Positions 24,541 to 31,951 of a stretch of 64,000 nucleotides of DNA are shown piece after piece. The notes below the pieces were generated by a model. The model did not search any database. It saw nothing but the letters and a program-made list of their open reading frames with translations, and had not been told where the DNA came from. A program made the translations under genes and the position numbers. Position 1 is the stretch's first letter. Each line of letters begins with the position of its first letter. The DNA lies in the NCBI GenBank assembly GCA_023420415.1, contig JAEZWF010000050.1:62001-126000 (forward strand). The letters run 5' to 3'. The DNA comes from Actinomycetes bacterium (GTDB taxonomy: Bacteria > Actinomycetota > Actinomycetes > Actinomycetales > Dermatophilaceae).

Positions 24541-25550
24541 AGCCTGCCACGGGGACCCGACACGCGAAGCAGGCCGAGGCGACTGCGGGTCCGGGCCAGG
24601 TCGCGGGGCACCTCGCCCTCAGCGTCGGCGACGTCCAGCACCTCCTCGCGGGAGTGGCCGCTGCGCACGTCCAGTTGGCGGTCTAGGTCGACCAGCACGT
24701 CGATGAGGTCGGCAAACCGTTGGCGGGACTGGGGATCGGTGTCACGCAGCCTGGGCACATCGACCAGCCGCCAGGTCTCGTGCCGGCGCGCCAAGTCGAG
24801 CAGGTCGGACGCGGAGCGCGACGACGAGCAGAGCTCGGCGAACGTGAACTCCACCGCTGAGTCTGCGCGGTTCGTCGGGTCCGCCGCATCGGTCGCGTCC
24901 GCCTTGCCGTCGGACTCCACCTGCCCGACCGTCCAGGTGCCGGCCGCAAAGCCGGTCGCGGCGCCGGCGGACAGCGTGCGCAGGTCCAGGTCACCACCCA
25001 CCTCGACGACGTCGAGCCGCTCCCGGATCGCAGTGATCGACGGCTCGAAGAGGTGGTGGAAGCTCGGGTTCGACAACAGCTGCTCGGGCGCGTAGTTCGA
25101 CGTCAGCAAGAGGCGAACTCCGGTGGGCCACAAGCGGTTCAGCACGCGCTGGGCGAGCATGGCATCGCCGGGGTCGTGCAGATGGAACTCGTCGAGGAGC
25201 ACCAGGTCGGCGCCGTGGACCAGGGCGTCAATGGTTTCGTCGACGTGGCCGACCGGCCCACGGTTGAGCCCCTGGAAGAACTCGACGGCGTGCAGCCGCC
25301 GCACCGTGGCTCGCTCCCCCAGGGCGCGGACCCAGGCGTCGGCGAGCCACGTCTTGCCCCGACCGACCTCACCGAAGAGGTAGGTCCCCCGTGACTCCGG
25401 GCGGGACAAGGCTGTCAGCGCCGCCTGCTGCCCGGACGTCAGCGCGAAACCCGCGTCCGCGGCATACCGGTGCACTGCCGGCGCGCACTCCGGTCCGGTC
25501 AGGGACGGCGTCGACGGGCGTGACCACCAACGCGACCACCGGCTCGACAC
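24531..25550 (-). CDS. AFG1/ZapE-family ATPase
   Basis: A 339-residue AAA-like ATPase. Walker A is GEVGRGKT (near residue 60), Walker B is LVLLDEFHLHD, and the sensor region has LLLTSNYAPEQLL. The C-terminal part includes the family-typical DVPRLRDTDPQSRQRFADLIDVLVD. E. coli ZapE stabilises division under stress, and mitochondrial Afg1 helps membrane protein turnover; the role in Actinobacteria is not established. The start is GTG 25550. It overlaps holA, so the two are probably co-translated. Confidence 0.87.
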   Translation of the reverse strand: MSSRWSRWWSRPSTPSLTGPECAPAVHRYAADAGFALTSGQQAALTALSRPESRGTYLFGEVGRGKTWLADAWVRALGERATVRRLHAVEFFQGLNRGPVGHVDETIDALVHGADLVLLDEFHLHDPGDAMLAQRVLNRLWPTGVRLLLTSNYAPEQLLSNPSFHHLFEPSITAIRERLDVVEVGGDLDLRTLSAGAATGFAAGTWTVGQVESDGKADATDAADPTNRADSAVEFTFAELCSSSRSASDLLDLARRHETWRLVDVPRLRDTDPQSRQRFADLIDVLVDLDRQLDVRSGHSREEVLDVADAEGEVPRDLARTRSRLGLLRVSGPRGRLCA

Positions 25551-25584
25551 GTCCCCACCCTGCCACGCCCCGCTCGGCGCGCTG

Positions 25585-26496
25585 CTACCAGGAGATCTCC
25601 TGGCACCCCTTGCGCTCCTCGTCCTCGACCTGGAAGGTCGCGTGCTCGACGCCGAACTCCTTGCGCATCACGGCCTGCGCCTCGTCGAGCACCTTTGCGT
25701 GGTCCGTGCCCGGGGCGATGGCGAGGTGGGCGGTGGCGACGTTCATGCCAGATGTCAGCGTCCACACGTGCAGGTCGTGCACCGAGGAGACGCCACGGAC
25801 ACTCCCGAGCACCTCGGCCACGTCGTCGGGCTTGGCGCCGGACGGCGCGTGCTGCCCGAGGACCGCCAGCACCTCGCGGCCGAGCATGACCGCGCGGACG
25901 GCGACGAAGAGTCCGATGGCGAGCGCGATCACGGTGTCCCAGAACGCATTTGACGTCCACATGACCAGCAGTCCGGAGACGATGACGCCGACCGAACCGA
26001 CGGTGTCGGCGATCACCTCGAGGTAGGCGCCCTTGACGTTGAGGCTGTCCTTGGAGCCCGAGCGCAGCAGCGCGATCGCGATGAGGTTGACCACCAGGCC
26101 GAGTGCGCCGACGAGGAGCACCGGTCCGGTCGCCAGCTCGACCGGCTCACCGATGCGCTTGATGGCCTCGACGACGATGTAGACGGACACACCCAGCATG
26201 ACGAGCACGGCGAACCCGGACGCGAAGATCTCGGCCCGGTAGGAGCCGAAGGTGCGCATGCCGGAGCTGTCCGGCCGGCTCGCGATCCGGGTCGCCACGA
26301 GCGCGGCGCCCAGGGTGGTCACGTCGGCAGCCATGTGGCCGGCGTCGCTGATCAGCGCGAGCGAGTTCGACCAGATGCCGACGACGAGCTCGACGAAGAA
26401 GAACAGGAAGACCAGCCCGAAGGAGACCTTCAGGCGCCAGCGGTGCGCCGCGCTCCCCTGCCCGGTCGCTGCGCCGTGGCCGTGTCCCGCACCCAT
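25585..26496 (-). CDS. Cation diffusion facilitator (zinc/cobalt-type exporter)
   Basis: A 303-residue protein with a His-rich N-terminus (GAGHGHG), six membrane helices and a C-terminal cytoplasmic domain. The helix II metal motif SDAGHMAAD (DxxHxxxD type) is intact. The helix V motif reads IADTVGSVGV, where ADxxHxxxD-type proteins carry His. CDF proteins export Zn, Co, Cd or Mn in exchange for protons. It lies between the ZapE-like gene and the copper-related cluster, with no shared overlap. Confidence 0.9.
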   Translation of the reverse strand: MGAGHGHGAATGQGSAAHRWRLKVSFGLVFLFFFVELVVGIWSNSLALISDAGHMAADVTTLGAALVATRIASRPDSSGMRTFGSYRAEIFASGFAVLVMLGVSVYIVVEAIKRIGEPVELATGPVLLVGALGLVVNLIAIALLRSGSKDSLNVKGAYLEVIADTVGSVGVIVSGLLVMWTSNAFWDTVIALAIGLFVAVRAVMLGREVLAVLGQHAPSGAKPDDVAEVLGSVRGVSSVHDLHVWTLTSGMNVATAHLAIAPGTDHAKVLDEAQAVMRKEFGVEHATFQVEDEERKGCQEISW

Positions 26497-26572
26497 CAGC
26501 TCTCCTCGCCCTTGTCATCTGATTGCATGCTCAGATGTTCTCCACGAGTGTGCCGCAGGCAAAGCGCCTTCA

Positions 26573-28537
26573 TCAAACCTTCGTGGACCGCGTGTCGCCG
26601 GCTCGCCGGGTCTGCTCGCCGAGCCGCTGGAGGTGCTCGTTGTATGCCGCGAGGTCGGCGTCGCCGTCGCGTGCCGCCTTGCGGTCGTATCGCCTCGCCT
26701 CGCGTGAGTCGGACCGGATCCAGCCGATCGCCATGGCGGCCGCGAGGATCGCCACCGGGTAGTCGCCGAGCGCCCACCCCAGCTGGGCCCCGAGGTCCTG
26801 GTCGGCCTTGAGCGACTTCTCCGTCACGCGGGGCAGCACCGAGAACCAGTCCCAGGCCAGCACCTGCGTGCTCGCCATCAGCGACACCGCGAACAGCGCA
26901 TGGAAGCCGAACGTGGCCGTGATGAGCACCAGCCGGAACGGGTACGGCGGGCGTTTGGGCCCGGGGTCGACCCCGACGACCGCGGACGCCAGCAGGTAGC
27001 CGGACAGCAGGAAGTGGATGGTCATCAGGACGTGACCGGAGTGGGTCCGCAGCGCCAGCTCGAACAACGGGCTGTAGTAGAAGACCCCCATCGACGCGAC
27101 GAACAGCCCCGCCGCCACCATCGGGTTGCCGAGGAACGCCAGCACCCGCGAGTGCACGACGGCAAGCAGCCACTCCCGGGGTCCGCGTGTGCCGTCCCGT
27201 CGCGCCCGCAGGGCCCGCATCGCCAGCGTTACGGGCGCGCCGAACACCAGCAGCGAAGGCACGAGCAGCGCAATCGTCATGTGCTGCACCATGTGCATGC
27301 TGAACAGCACCCGGGAGTAGACGCCGGGGCTCGCGCTCGTCGCTACCACCATCGCGACCCAGCCGAGGACCCAGGCCACCGTGCGGCCCACCGGCCAGCG
27401 GTCGCCGCGCTGCCGCAGGCGACGCACGCCCACGGCATACACCGCCACGGCCACGACCGCGACGGGCACCCACAGGCTGTCGACGCGCCACTGCGTCAGC
27501 CAGTGCAGGTCCACACCGAGCGCCGGTGGCATCGCCTCGCCCAGCAGCGCCTCAGCCGTGGACTCGTCGGGGTCGGTGCCGATGGGTGGGGGCGTGCGTG
27601 ACAGCGCGGTCGCGAACCCGACCGCCACTGCCATGACGACCACCTCGGCGCCCGCCAACCGCAGGAACACCTTGCGCTGCAACGACTTTCCCGCGCGAGC
27701 CAAGACACGCCGCCGATGCCACCAGCCTGCGACGCCGAGCAGGAGGAAGAGCGCGATCTTCACCAACAGGAGCACGCCGTAGGTGCTGCCGAGGGCGGAC
27801 CACGAGCCGAGCCGGGCCAGGCTCGCACCGAGACCGGAGACGGCGACGAGGAGGTAGGCCGCGAGCGCGACCTTGGACCACCGGGAGGCAGCCACGGCCA
27901 GGTCGTCGCCCAGCGCCCGAGCGAGCACGACCATGGCCACGAGCCCGCCCATCCAGACGCTGACCCCCACGAGGTGGCCGAACTGGCTGTTGACGCCGAG
28001 CTCGTGGTTGGCCGACCCAGCCGCGTGCCCCGTGAGCGCCAGCGGGGCCAGCGCGAGGACGGCCAGGACGGCCGCCCACCCATCGCCGCCAACCCGGGCC
28101 GCCACCACCGCGGCGGCCGTGAGGACCATGCTGACGACCATTGCCCGGCCGATGTCGAAGCCCGTGACGAAGTCCAGCAGCACGGCCGACCCGAGCTGCG
28201 ACGACGGCACACCGGCGATGTCGGACAGGGTGAGCACGAGGACGACCAGGCCCGTTGCGACCCAAGCCGTGCCCGCGACCGCACCCGCGCGCGCGGCGGT
28301 CGTGCGGGCACGGCCCGGGAGTATGCAGGCAGCGACCACGAAGAAGCCCACCGTCAGGGCAGCCACGACGTCACGCACGGCCCGCGCGGGCGGAAGCCCC
28401 CACCGCGTCACCGGTCCCGGGTCGACCAGCTCGCCCGTGGGCGGTGGCCCGGCGGTGAGGAGCAGCAACAGGGTGCCCAGCGCCGCGGGCACCAGCACCG
28501 CGGTGGCGACGAGGGCGCGGCTAGGACGCACGAGCAT
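26573..28537 (-). CDS. CopD-CtaG fusion membrane protein (copper transfer)
   Basis: A 654-residue protein with about 14-16 membrane helices. The N-terminal half is CopD-like (GHAAGSANHELGVNSQFGHL and VSVWMGGLVAMVVLAR, His-rich). The C-terminal half is a caa3-type CtaG domain (MHMVQHMTIALLVPSLLVFGAPVTL, later SGHVLMTIHFLLSGYLL). CopD imports copper and CtaG helps insert copper into cytochrome oxidase, so the fusion probably passes copper to oxidase assembly. The start is ATG 28537, overlapping the DUF305 gene end by 17 bases. Confidence 0.9.
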   Translation of the reverse strand: MLVRPSRALVATAVLVPAALGTLLLLLTAGPPPTGELVDPGPVTRWGLPPARAVRDVVAALTVGFFVVAACILPGRARTTAARAGAVAGTAWVATGLVVLVLTLSDIAGVPSSQLGSAVLLDFVTGFDIGRAMVVSMVLTAAAVVAARVGGDGWAAVLAVLALAPLALTGHAAGSANHELGVNSQFGHLVGVSVWMGGLVAMVVLARALGDDLAVAASRWSKVALAAYLLVAVSGLGASLARLGSWSALGSTYGVLLLVKIALFLLLGVAGWWHRRRVLARAGKSLQRKVFLRLAGAEVVVMAVAVGFATALSRTPPPIGTDPDESTAEALLGEAMPPALGVDLHWLTQWRVDSLWVPVAVVAVAVYAVGVRRLRQRGDRWPVGRTVAWVLGWVAMVVATSASPGVYSRVLFSMHMVQHMTIALLVPSLLVFGAPVTLAMRALRARRDGTRGPREWLLAVVHSRVLAFLGNPMVAAGLFVASMGVFYYSPLFELALRTHSGHVLMTIHFLLSGYLLASAVVGVDPGPKRPPYPFRLVLITATFGFHALFAVSLMASTQVLAWDWFSVLPRVTEKSLKADQDLGAQLGWALGDYPVAILAAAMAIGWIRSDSREARRYDRKAARDGDADLAAYNEHLQRLGEQTRRAGDTRSTKV

Positions 28538-29213
28538 CGAGCAGCTGCTGCATCTGGGTGATCTCGGCACCCTGGGCGGTGACGATGGCCTGGGCCAGCG
28601 TGCGCACCTCGACCCGGTTGGTCTTGGCCAGCACGGCCTTCGCCATCTGGATGCCGCCCTGGTGGTGGCGGATCATCAGGGTCAGGAACTGCCGCTCGGC
28701 CTCGACGCCGGTGGCGGCGCGCAGGGCGGCAAGCTCCTTCGGGGTCGCCATGCCCATCCGGGTCATCGGGTCGGATGACGCGTCACCGGTCGTGGCCGGC
28801 ACGCCGGACGAGCTGGGCGATCCCGACGGTGCGCCGCTCGCCGTCGTGGTCGAGCCGTGCGAGGACATACCCGACAGGTCGTGGCCGTTCATCCACGCCA
28901 TCGGTTCCTGCGAACCGGTCTGCGGCAGACCCCATTGGACGAGCCAGGCATACATCTGGCCGATCTGCTGCTGCTGGCTCGTGGCGATGTCGTAGGCCAC
29001 GGCCCGCAGCGTCGGGTCGTCGGTCTTGTCGCGGATGATGAACGCCATCTCGACGGCCTGGGCGTGGTGCACCTGCATGTCCCGGGCGAAGCCGGCCTCC
29101 GCGCTGCCCCCGCTCGGCACGTCACGGCCGGCGAGCAGCCACCCTGCCAACCCGGCGACGAGCAGTGCCGCGACCGCGACGAGGGCCGCCGCAACCTTGG
29201 CGGCAGCGGTCAC
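28521..29213 (-). CDS. DUF305 exported His-rich protein
   Basis: A 230-residue exported or membrane-anchored protein with an N-terminal hydrophobic segment (residues 8-27). Two ferritin-like DUF305 motifs follow: FARDMQVHHAQAVEMA near residue 42 and FLTLMIRHHQGGIQMA near 177. A Ser/Thr/Gly linker rich in Met and His (GHDLSGMSSHG) lies between them. DUF305 genes often lie in copper-related clusters, and a metal-binding role is inferred from the His/Met residues. It is coupled to the DUF3105 gene by an ATGA overlap and to the CopD-CtaG gene by a 17-base overlap. Confidence 0.88.
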   Translation of the reverse strand: MTAAAKVAAALVAVAALLVAGLAGWLLAGRDVPSGGSAEAGFARDMQVHHAQAVEMAFIIRDKTDDPTLRAVAYDIATSQQQQIGQMYAWLVQWGLPQTGSQEPMAWMNGHDLSGMSSHGSTTTASGAPSGSPSSSGVPATTGDASSDPMTRMGMATPKELAALRAATGVEAERQFLTLMIRHHQGGIQMAKAVLAKTNRVEVRTLAQAIVTAQGAEITQMQQLLDARAS

Positions 29214-29842
29214 TGGGGCGCGTCCATCGGCGTGCCGCCGGTCTTCCCGTCGGTGCCGCCGGTGCAGGCCGCGCCCGGCTCAGGGGTCTGCGGGCCGAGC
29301 CGGTACTCCTTGATGAACGCCTCGAGCCTGGGGTCACTCGCACCGGACAGCTCGACCTGCTTGCCCCAGGCCGAGGCGACCACGGGCGCCTTGAGGTCGG
29401 CGACGGGCGACAACACGGCATACGTGTCGGGCATGGCCGCGGTCAGCTTCTCCACGTCGGCCTTGGGCAGGTCGCTCTTGTAGGTCACCCAGACCGCGCC
29501 GTGCTCCATCGAGTGCACGGCGTTCTCGTTGCGCACGGGCTCGGTGTACGTCCCGCAGTTGAGCCACACCGGGTCGTGCTCGCCGCCCGCCGGCGGCGCG
29601 ACCTCGTAGGACACGGGCGTGGTGACGTGCCCCTGGGAGACCTTGTAGGACTTCACGGCATCGAGCGTGGGACGCCCCTGCACGTCGCGGACGATCGCGA
29701 ACGTCACCACCCCGGCGATCACGAGCAGCGCAGCCACCATGGACCCGTAGATCGCAACGGTCCGCCGACGCTCCTTGCGGCGCTGTTCCTTGCGGAGTTC
29801 CTCGACGCGCTCACGAGCGGCCTTCTTGCTTGACGAAGCCAT
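29210..29842 (-). CDS. DUF3105 membrane-anchored protein
   Basis: A 210-residue protein. A strongly basic cytoplasmic N-terminus (KKAARERVEELRKEQRRKERRR) precedes one membrane helix (residues 30-52) and an extracytoplasmic DUF3105 domain with the invariant-looking block NCGTYTEPVRNENAVHSMEHG near residues 94-114. The conserved Cys, His and Met suggest metal handling. It is the first gene of the DUF3105-DUF305-CopD/CtaG operon, divergent from a two-component pair. Function is unknown. Confidence 0.87.
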   Translation of the reverse strand: MASSSKKAARERVEELRKEQRRKERRRTVAIYGSMVAALLVIAGVVTFAIVRDVQGRPTLDAVKSYKVSQGHVTTPVSYEVAPPAGGEHDPVWLNCGTYTEPVRNENAVHSMEHGAVWVTYKSDLPKADVEKLTAAMPDTYAVLSPVADLKAPVVASAWGKQVELSGASDPRLEAFIKEYRLGPQTPEPGAACTGGTDGKTGGTPMDAPQ

Positions 29843-29905
29843 CGGTTCCTCGGGTGGGGGGGCACAGGTGATGGAGCCACCGCGGGGCTCGGCTCCAGCA
29901 CTGGT

Positions 29906-29919
29906 GACAGGGTCCTGTC
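29906..29919. promoter_or_regulatory. Palindrome in the divergent control region
   Basis: GACAGGGTCCTGTC is a perfect inverted repeat of six-base arms about a two-base centre. It lies 64-77 bases upstream of the DUF3105 start, in the region shared with the response regulator gene, and could be an operator for a dimeric regulator. Confidence 0.4.
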
Positions 29920-29947
29920 GCCTGTTGCGAATCCCACTGAGGAACCA

Positions 29948-29967
29948 TGAAGATCGTGTGAAGATCG
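29948..29967. promoter_or_regulatory. Direct repeat, probable OmpR-type regulator site
   Basis: Two copies of TGAAGATCG (29948-29956 and 29959-29967) are spaced 11 bases start to start, one helical turn. Tandem half-sites with this period are the usual binding form of OmpR/PhoB-family response regulators. They lie 47-66 bases upstream of the response regulator start, so the regulator encoded there probably binds here. Confidence 0.5.
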
Positions 29968-30013
29968 CCCGCCCCGGCCACGGCTGGCCACGTCACCACC
30001 AGGCGCAGGGACA

Positions 30014-30751
30014 ATGGCTCGTATGCCGTCCGCGCCAGTCGCCGCCTCCGTCGCCGCCCACGTCCTCGTCGTCGACGACGAACGCGCGCTCGCCAGCCTC
30101 GTCGGTGGTTACGTGCGTTCGGCCGGCATGACCGCACAGATCTGCCACGACGGGCTGGAGGCGGTGACGCTGGCCCGGCGGACCGAGCCCGACGTGGTGG
30201 TGCTGGACCTGGGACTGCCCGGGCTGGACGGCATCGAGGTGTGCCGGGCGCTGCGAACCTTCTCCGACTGCTACATCCTCATGCTCACCGCGCGCACGGA
30301 CGAGATCGACAAGCTGATCGGGCTGTCCGTCGGCGCGGACGACTACGTGACCAAGCCGTTCAGCCCGCGTGAGCTGGTGGCCCGGATCCAGGCCCTGATG
30401 CGTCGGCCGCGCACCAGCGCGCTCACGCGGTCCACGGCGGACGAGCCGGTCCGCGAGTTCGGCGACCTCCGGGTCGACCCGGGCGGGCGCGAGGTCTGGG
30501 TCGGGGGACGTCCGGTGGAGCTCACCCCGACCGAGTTCGACCTGCTGGCGGTGCTGTCGGCGCGGCCCCGGCTGGCCTTCAGCCGGGGACAGCTCATCGC
30601 GGAGGTGTGGGGCGAGTCGTGGCGCGGGGACGAACGCCTCGTCGACGTCCACATCGGCCACCTGCGACGCAAGCTCGGCGACGACCCGTCCAACGCGCGC
30701 TACGTGCGCACCGTGCGCGGCGTCGGCTACCGCATGGGCGAAGGACAGTGA
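30014..30751 (+). CDS. OmpR-family response regulator
   Basis: A 245-residue regulator. The receiver domain (about 17-130) has acidic residues VVDDE, the phospho-acceptor Asp in VVVLDLGLPGLDG, the Thr switch MLTART and Lys in YVTKPFSP. The C-terminal winged helix (about 150-240) ends RTVRGVGYRMGEG. ATG 30014 or 30023 could start it. It is coupled to the histidine kinase by GTGA. The divergent neighbour operon (DUF3105-DUF305-CopD/CtaG) is the likely target, suggesting a copper or oxidase-related signal; this is inference. Confidence 0.93.
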   Translation: MARMPSAPVAASVAAHVLVVDDERALASLVGGYVRSAGMTAQICHDGLEAVTLARRTEPDVVVLDLGLPGLDGIEVCRALRTFSDCYILMLTARTDEIDKLIGLSVGADDYVTKPFSPRELVARIQALMRRPRTSALTRSTADEPVREFGDLRVDPGGREVWVGGRPVELTPTEFDLLAVLSARPRLAFSRGQLIAEVWGESWRGDERLVDVHIGHLRRKLGDDPSNARYVRTVRGVGYRMGEGQ

Positions 30752-31884
30752 GCTCACCCCTGCGCTGGCTGTCCAGCCGCGGGCTGGTGACGCGTCTGCT
30801 CGTCACCCAGACCCTGGTCCTCGTCGTGGGGCTCGGGACCGCATGGGCGGTGGCGACGCTGGTCGGCCCTCCCCTGTTCCACGAGCACCTGCAGCAGGGA
30901 GGACACAGCGGCCCGCCCACCGAGCTGAAGCACGTCGAGGCGGCGTTCGCGTCGGCCAGCCTCATCGCGCTCGGAGTCGCGCTCACCATCGCGCTCGTCA
31001 CGGCCTTCGTCGTGAGTCTCTACCTCACCAGCCGAATCCAGCGACCACTGAGCGAGCTCGCCAAGGCGTCCGACACGGTGGCTCGCGGGCGGCACGTGCA
31101 CGTGGCGGCCCCGCGCATCGGCTCCGAGTTCGACCAGGTCGCCACCGCCTTCAACGAGATGGCCGACCGGCTCGACCACGTCGAGGACACCCGTCGCCGG
31201 CTGCTGTCGGACCTCGCCCACGAGCTGCGCACGCCGGTCGCGACCCTCGACGGCTACCTCGAGGGCCTGGAGGACGGCGTGGTGGCGTGGGACGAGGAAA
31301 CCGCCCGGGTGCTGCGCGAACAGACCAGTCGGCTCGTGCGACTGGTGGAGGACGTGGGTGACGTGTCGCGGGCCGAGGAGGGCCAGCTCCAGTTCGACCT
31401 CGAGGACGTGCCCGTCGCCGTGCTGGCCGAGTCGGCCGTCACTCCAGCGCGGGACTCGTTCTCCCGCAAGGGAGTCGATCTGCTGCTCGAGGTGGACGCC
31501 GGGCCCGCCGACCTGGTCCGGGTGGACCGTCAGAGGATCGCGCAGGTGCTCGCCAACCTGCTCGGGAACGCGCTGCGCCACACCCCGCCCGGTGGCCGGG
31601 TGACGGTGGCGGCGGGGCGCCGGGACGACGAGCGCGTCGTCATCTCGGTCACCGACACCGGCGAGGGCATCGACGCGCACCAGCTGAGCCACGTGTTCGA
31701 GCGGTTCTACCGCGGCGACACCGCCCGCGACCGTGACCATGGCGGCAGCGGCATCGGGCTGACCATCAGCCAGGCCATCGTCACCGCGCACGGTGGCACC
31801 CTCACCGCCGCCAGTGACGGGGTGGGGCGAGGCGCCCGCTTCGAGGTGACGCTGCCCGTGAGTGACGACGCTGCGCGTGAATGA
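30748..31884 (+). CDS. Sensor histidine kinase (HAMP, HisKA, HATPase)
   Basis: A 378-residue membrane kinase. Two membrane segments (about 15-38 and 72-95) flank a short external loop rich in His (LFHEHLQQGGHSG), which could bind metal. HAMP follows (ITSRIQRPLSELAKASD-like, about 96-145), then HisKA with phosphorylated His in LSDLAHELRTPVATLDG, and the ATPase with NLLGNALRHT and GSGIGLTISQAIV. Its last codons lie inside a 19-base tandem repeat array, so repeat number changes would alter the C-terminus. The start is GTG 30748. Confidence 0.92.
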   Translation: MSSPLRWLSSRGLVTRLLVTQTLVLVVGLGTAWAVATLVGPPLFHEHLQQGGHSGPPTELKHVEAAFASASLIALGVALTIALVTAFVVSLYLTSRIQRPLSELAKASDTVARGRHVHVAAPRIGSEFDQVATAFNEMADRLDHVEDTRRRLLSDLAHELRTPVATLDGYLEGLEDGVVAWDEETARVLREQTSRLVRLVEDVGDVSRAEEGQLQFDLEDVPVAVLAESAVTPARDSFSRKGVDLLLEVDAGPADLVRVDRQRIAQVLANLLGNALRHTPPGGRVTVAAGRRDDERVVISVTDTGEGIDAHQLSHVFERFYRGDTARDRDHGGSGIGLTISQAIVTAHGGTLTAASDGVGRGARFEVTLPVSDDAARE

Positions 31885-31930
31885 CGACGCTGCGCGTGAG
31901 TGACGACGCTGCGGGTCAGTGACGACGCGC
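31858..31930 (+). repeat. 19-base tandem repeat array across the kinase stop codon
   Basis: Three and a half units of GTGAGTGACGACGCTGCGC start at 31858, 31877, 31896 and 31915, with one or two mismatches between units. The kinase stop TGA (31882-31884) lies in unit two. Nineteen is not divisible by three, so gain or loss of a unit changes the frame. This is a minisatellite-type array. Confidence 0.85.
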
Positions 31931-31951
31931 CCCCGGCGTCCGCGTCGTTCA
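31920..31951. terminator. Hairpin between the convergent kinase and dinG genes
   Basis: Left arm TGACGACGCG (31920-31929) pairs with right arm CGCGTCGTTCA (31941-31951) with one bulged base and an 11-base loop. It sits between convergent genes and overlaps the dinG stop codon and the last partial repeat unit. Confidence 0.5.
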
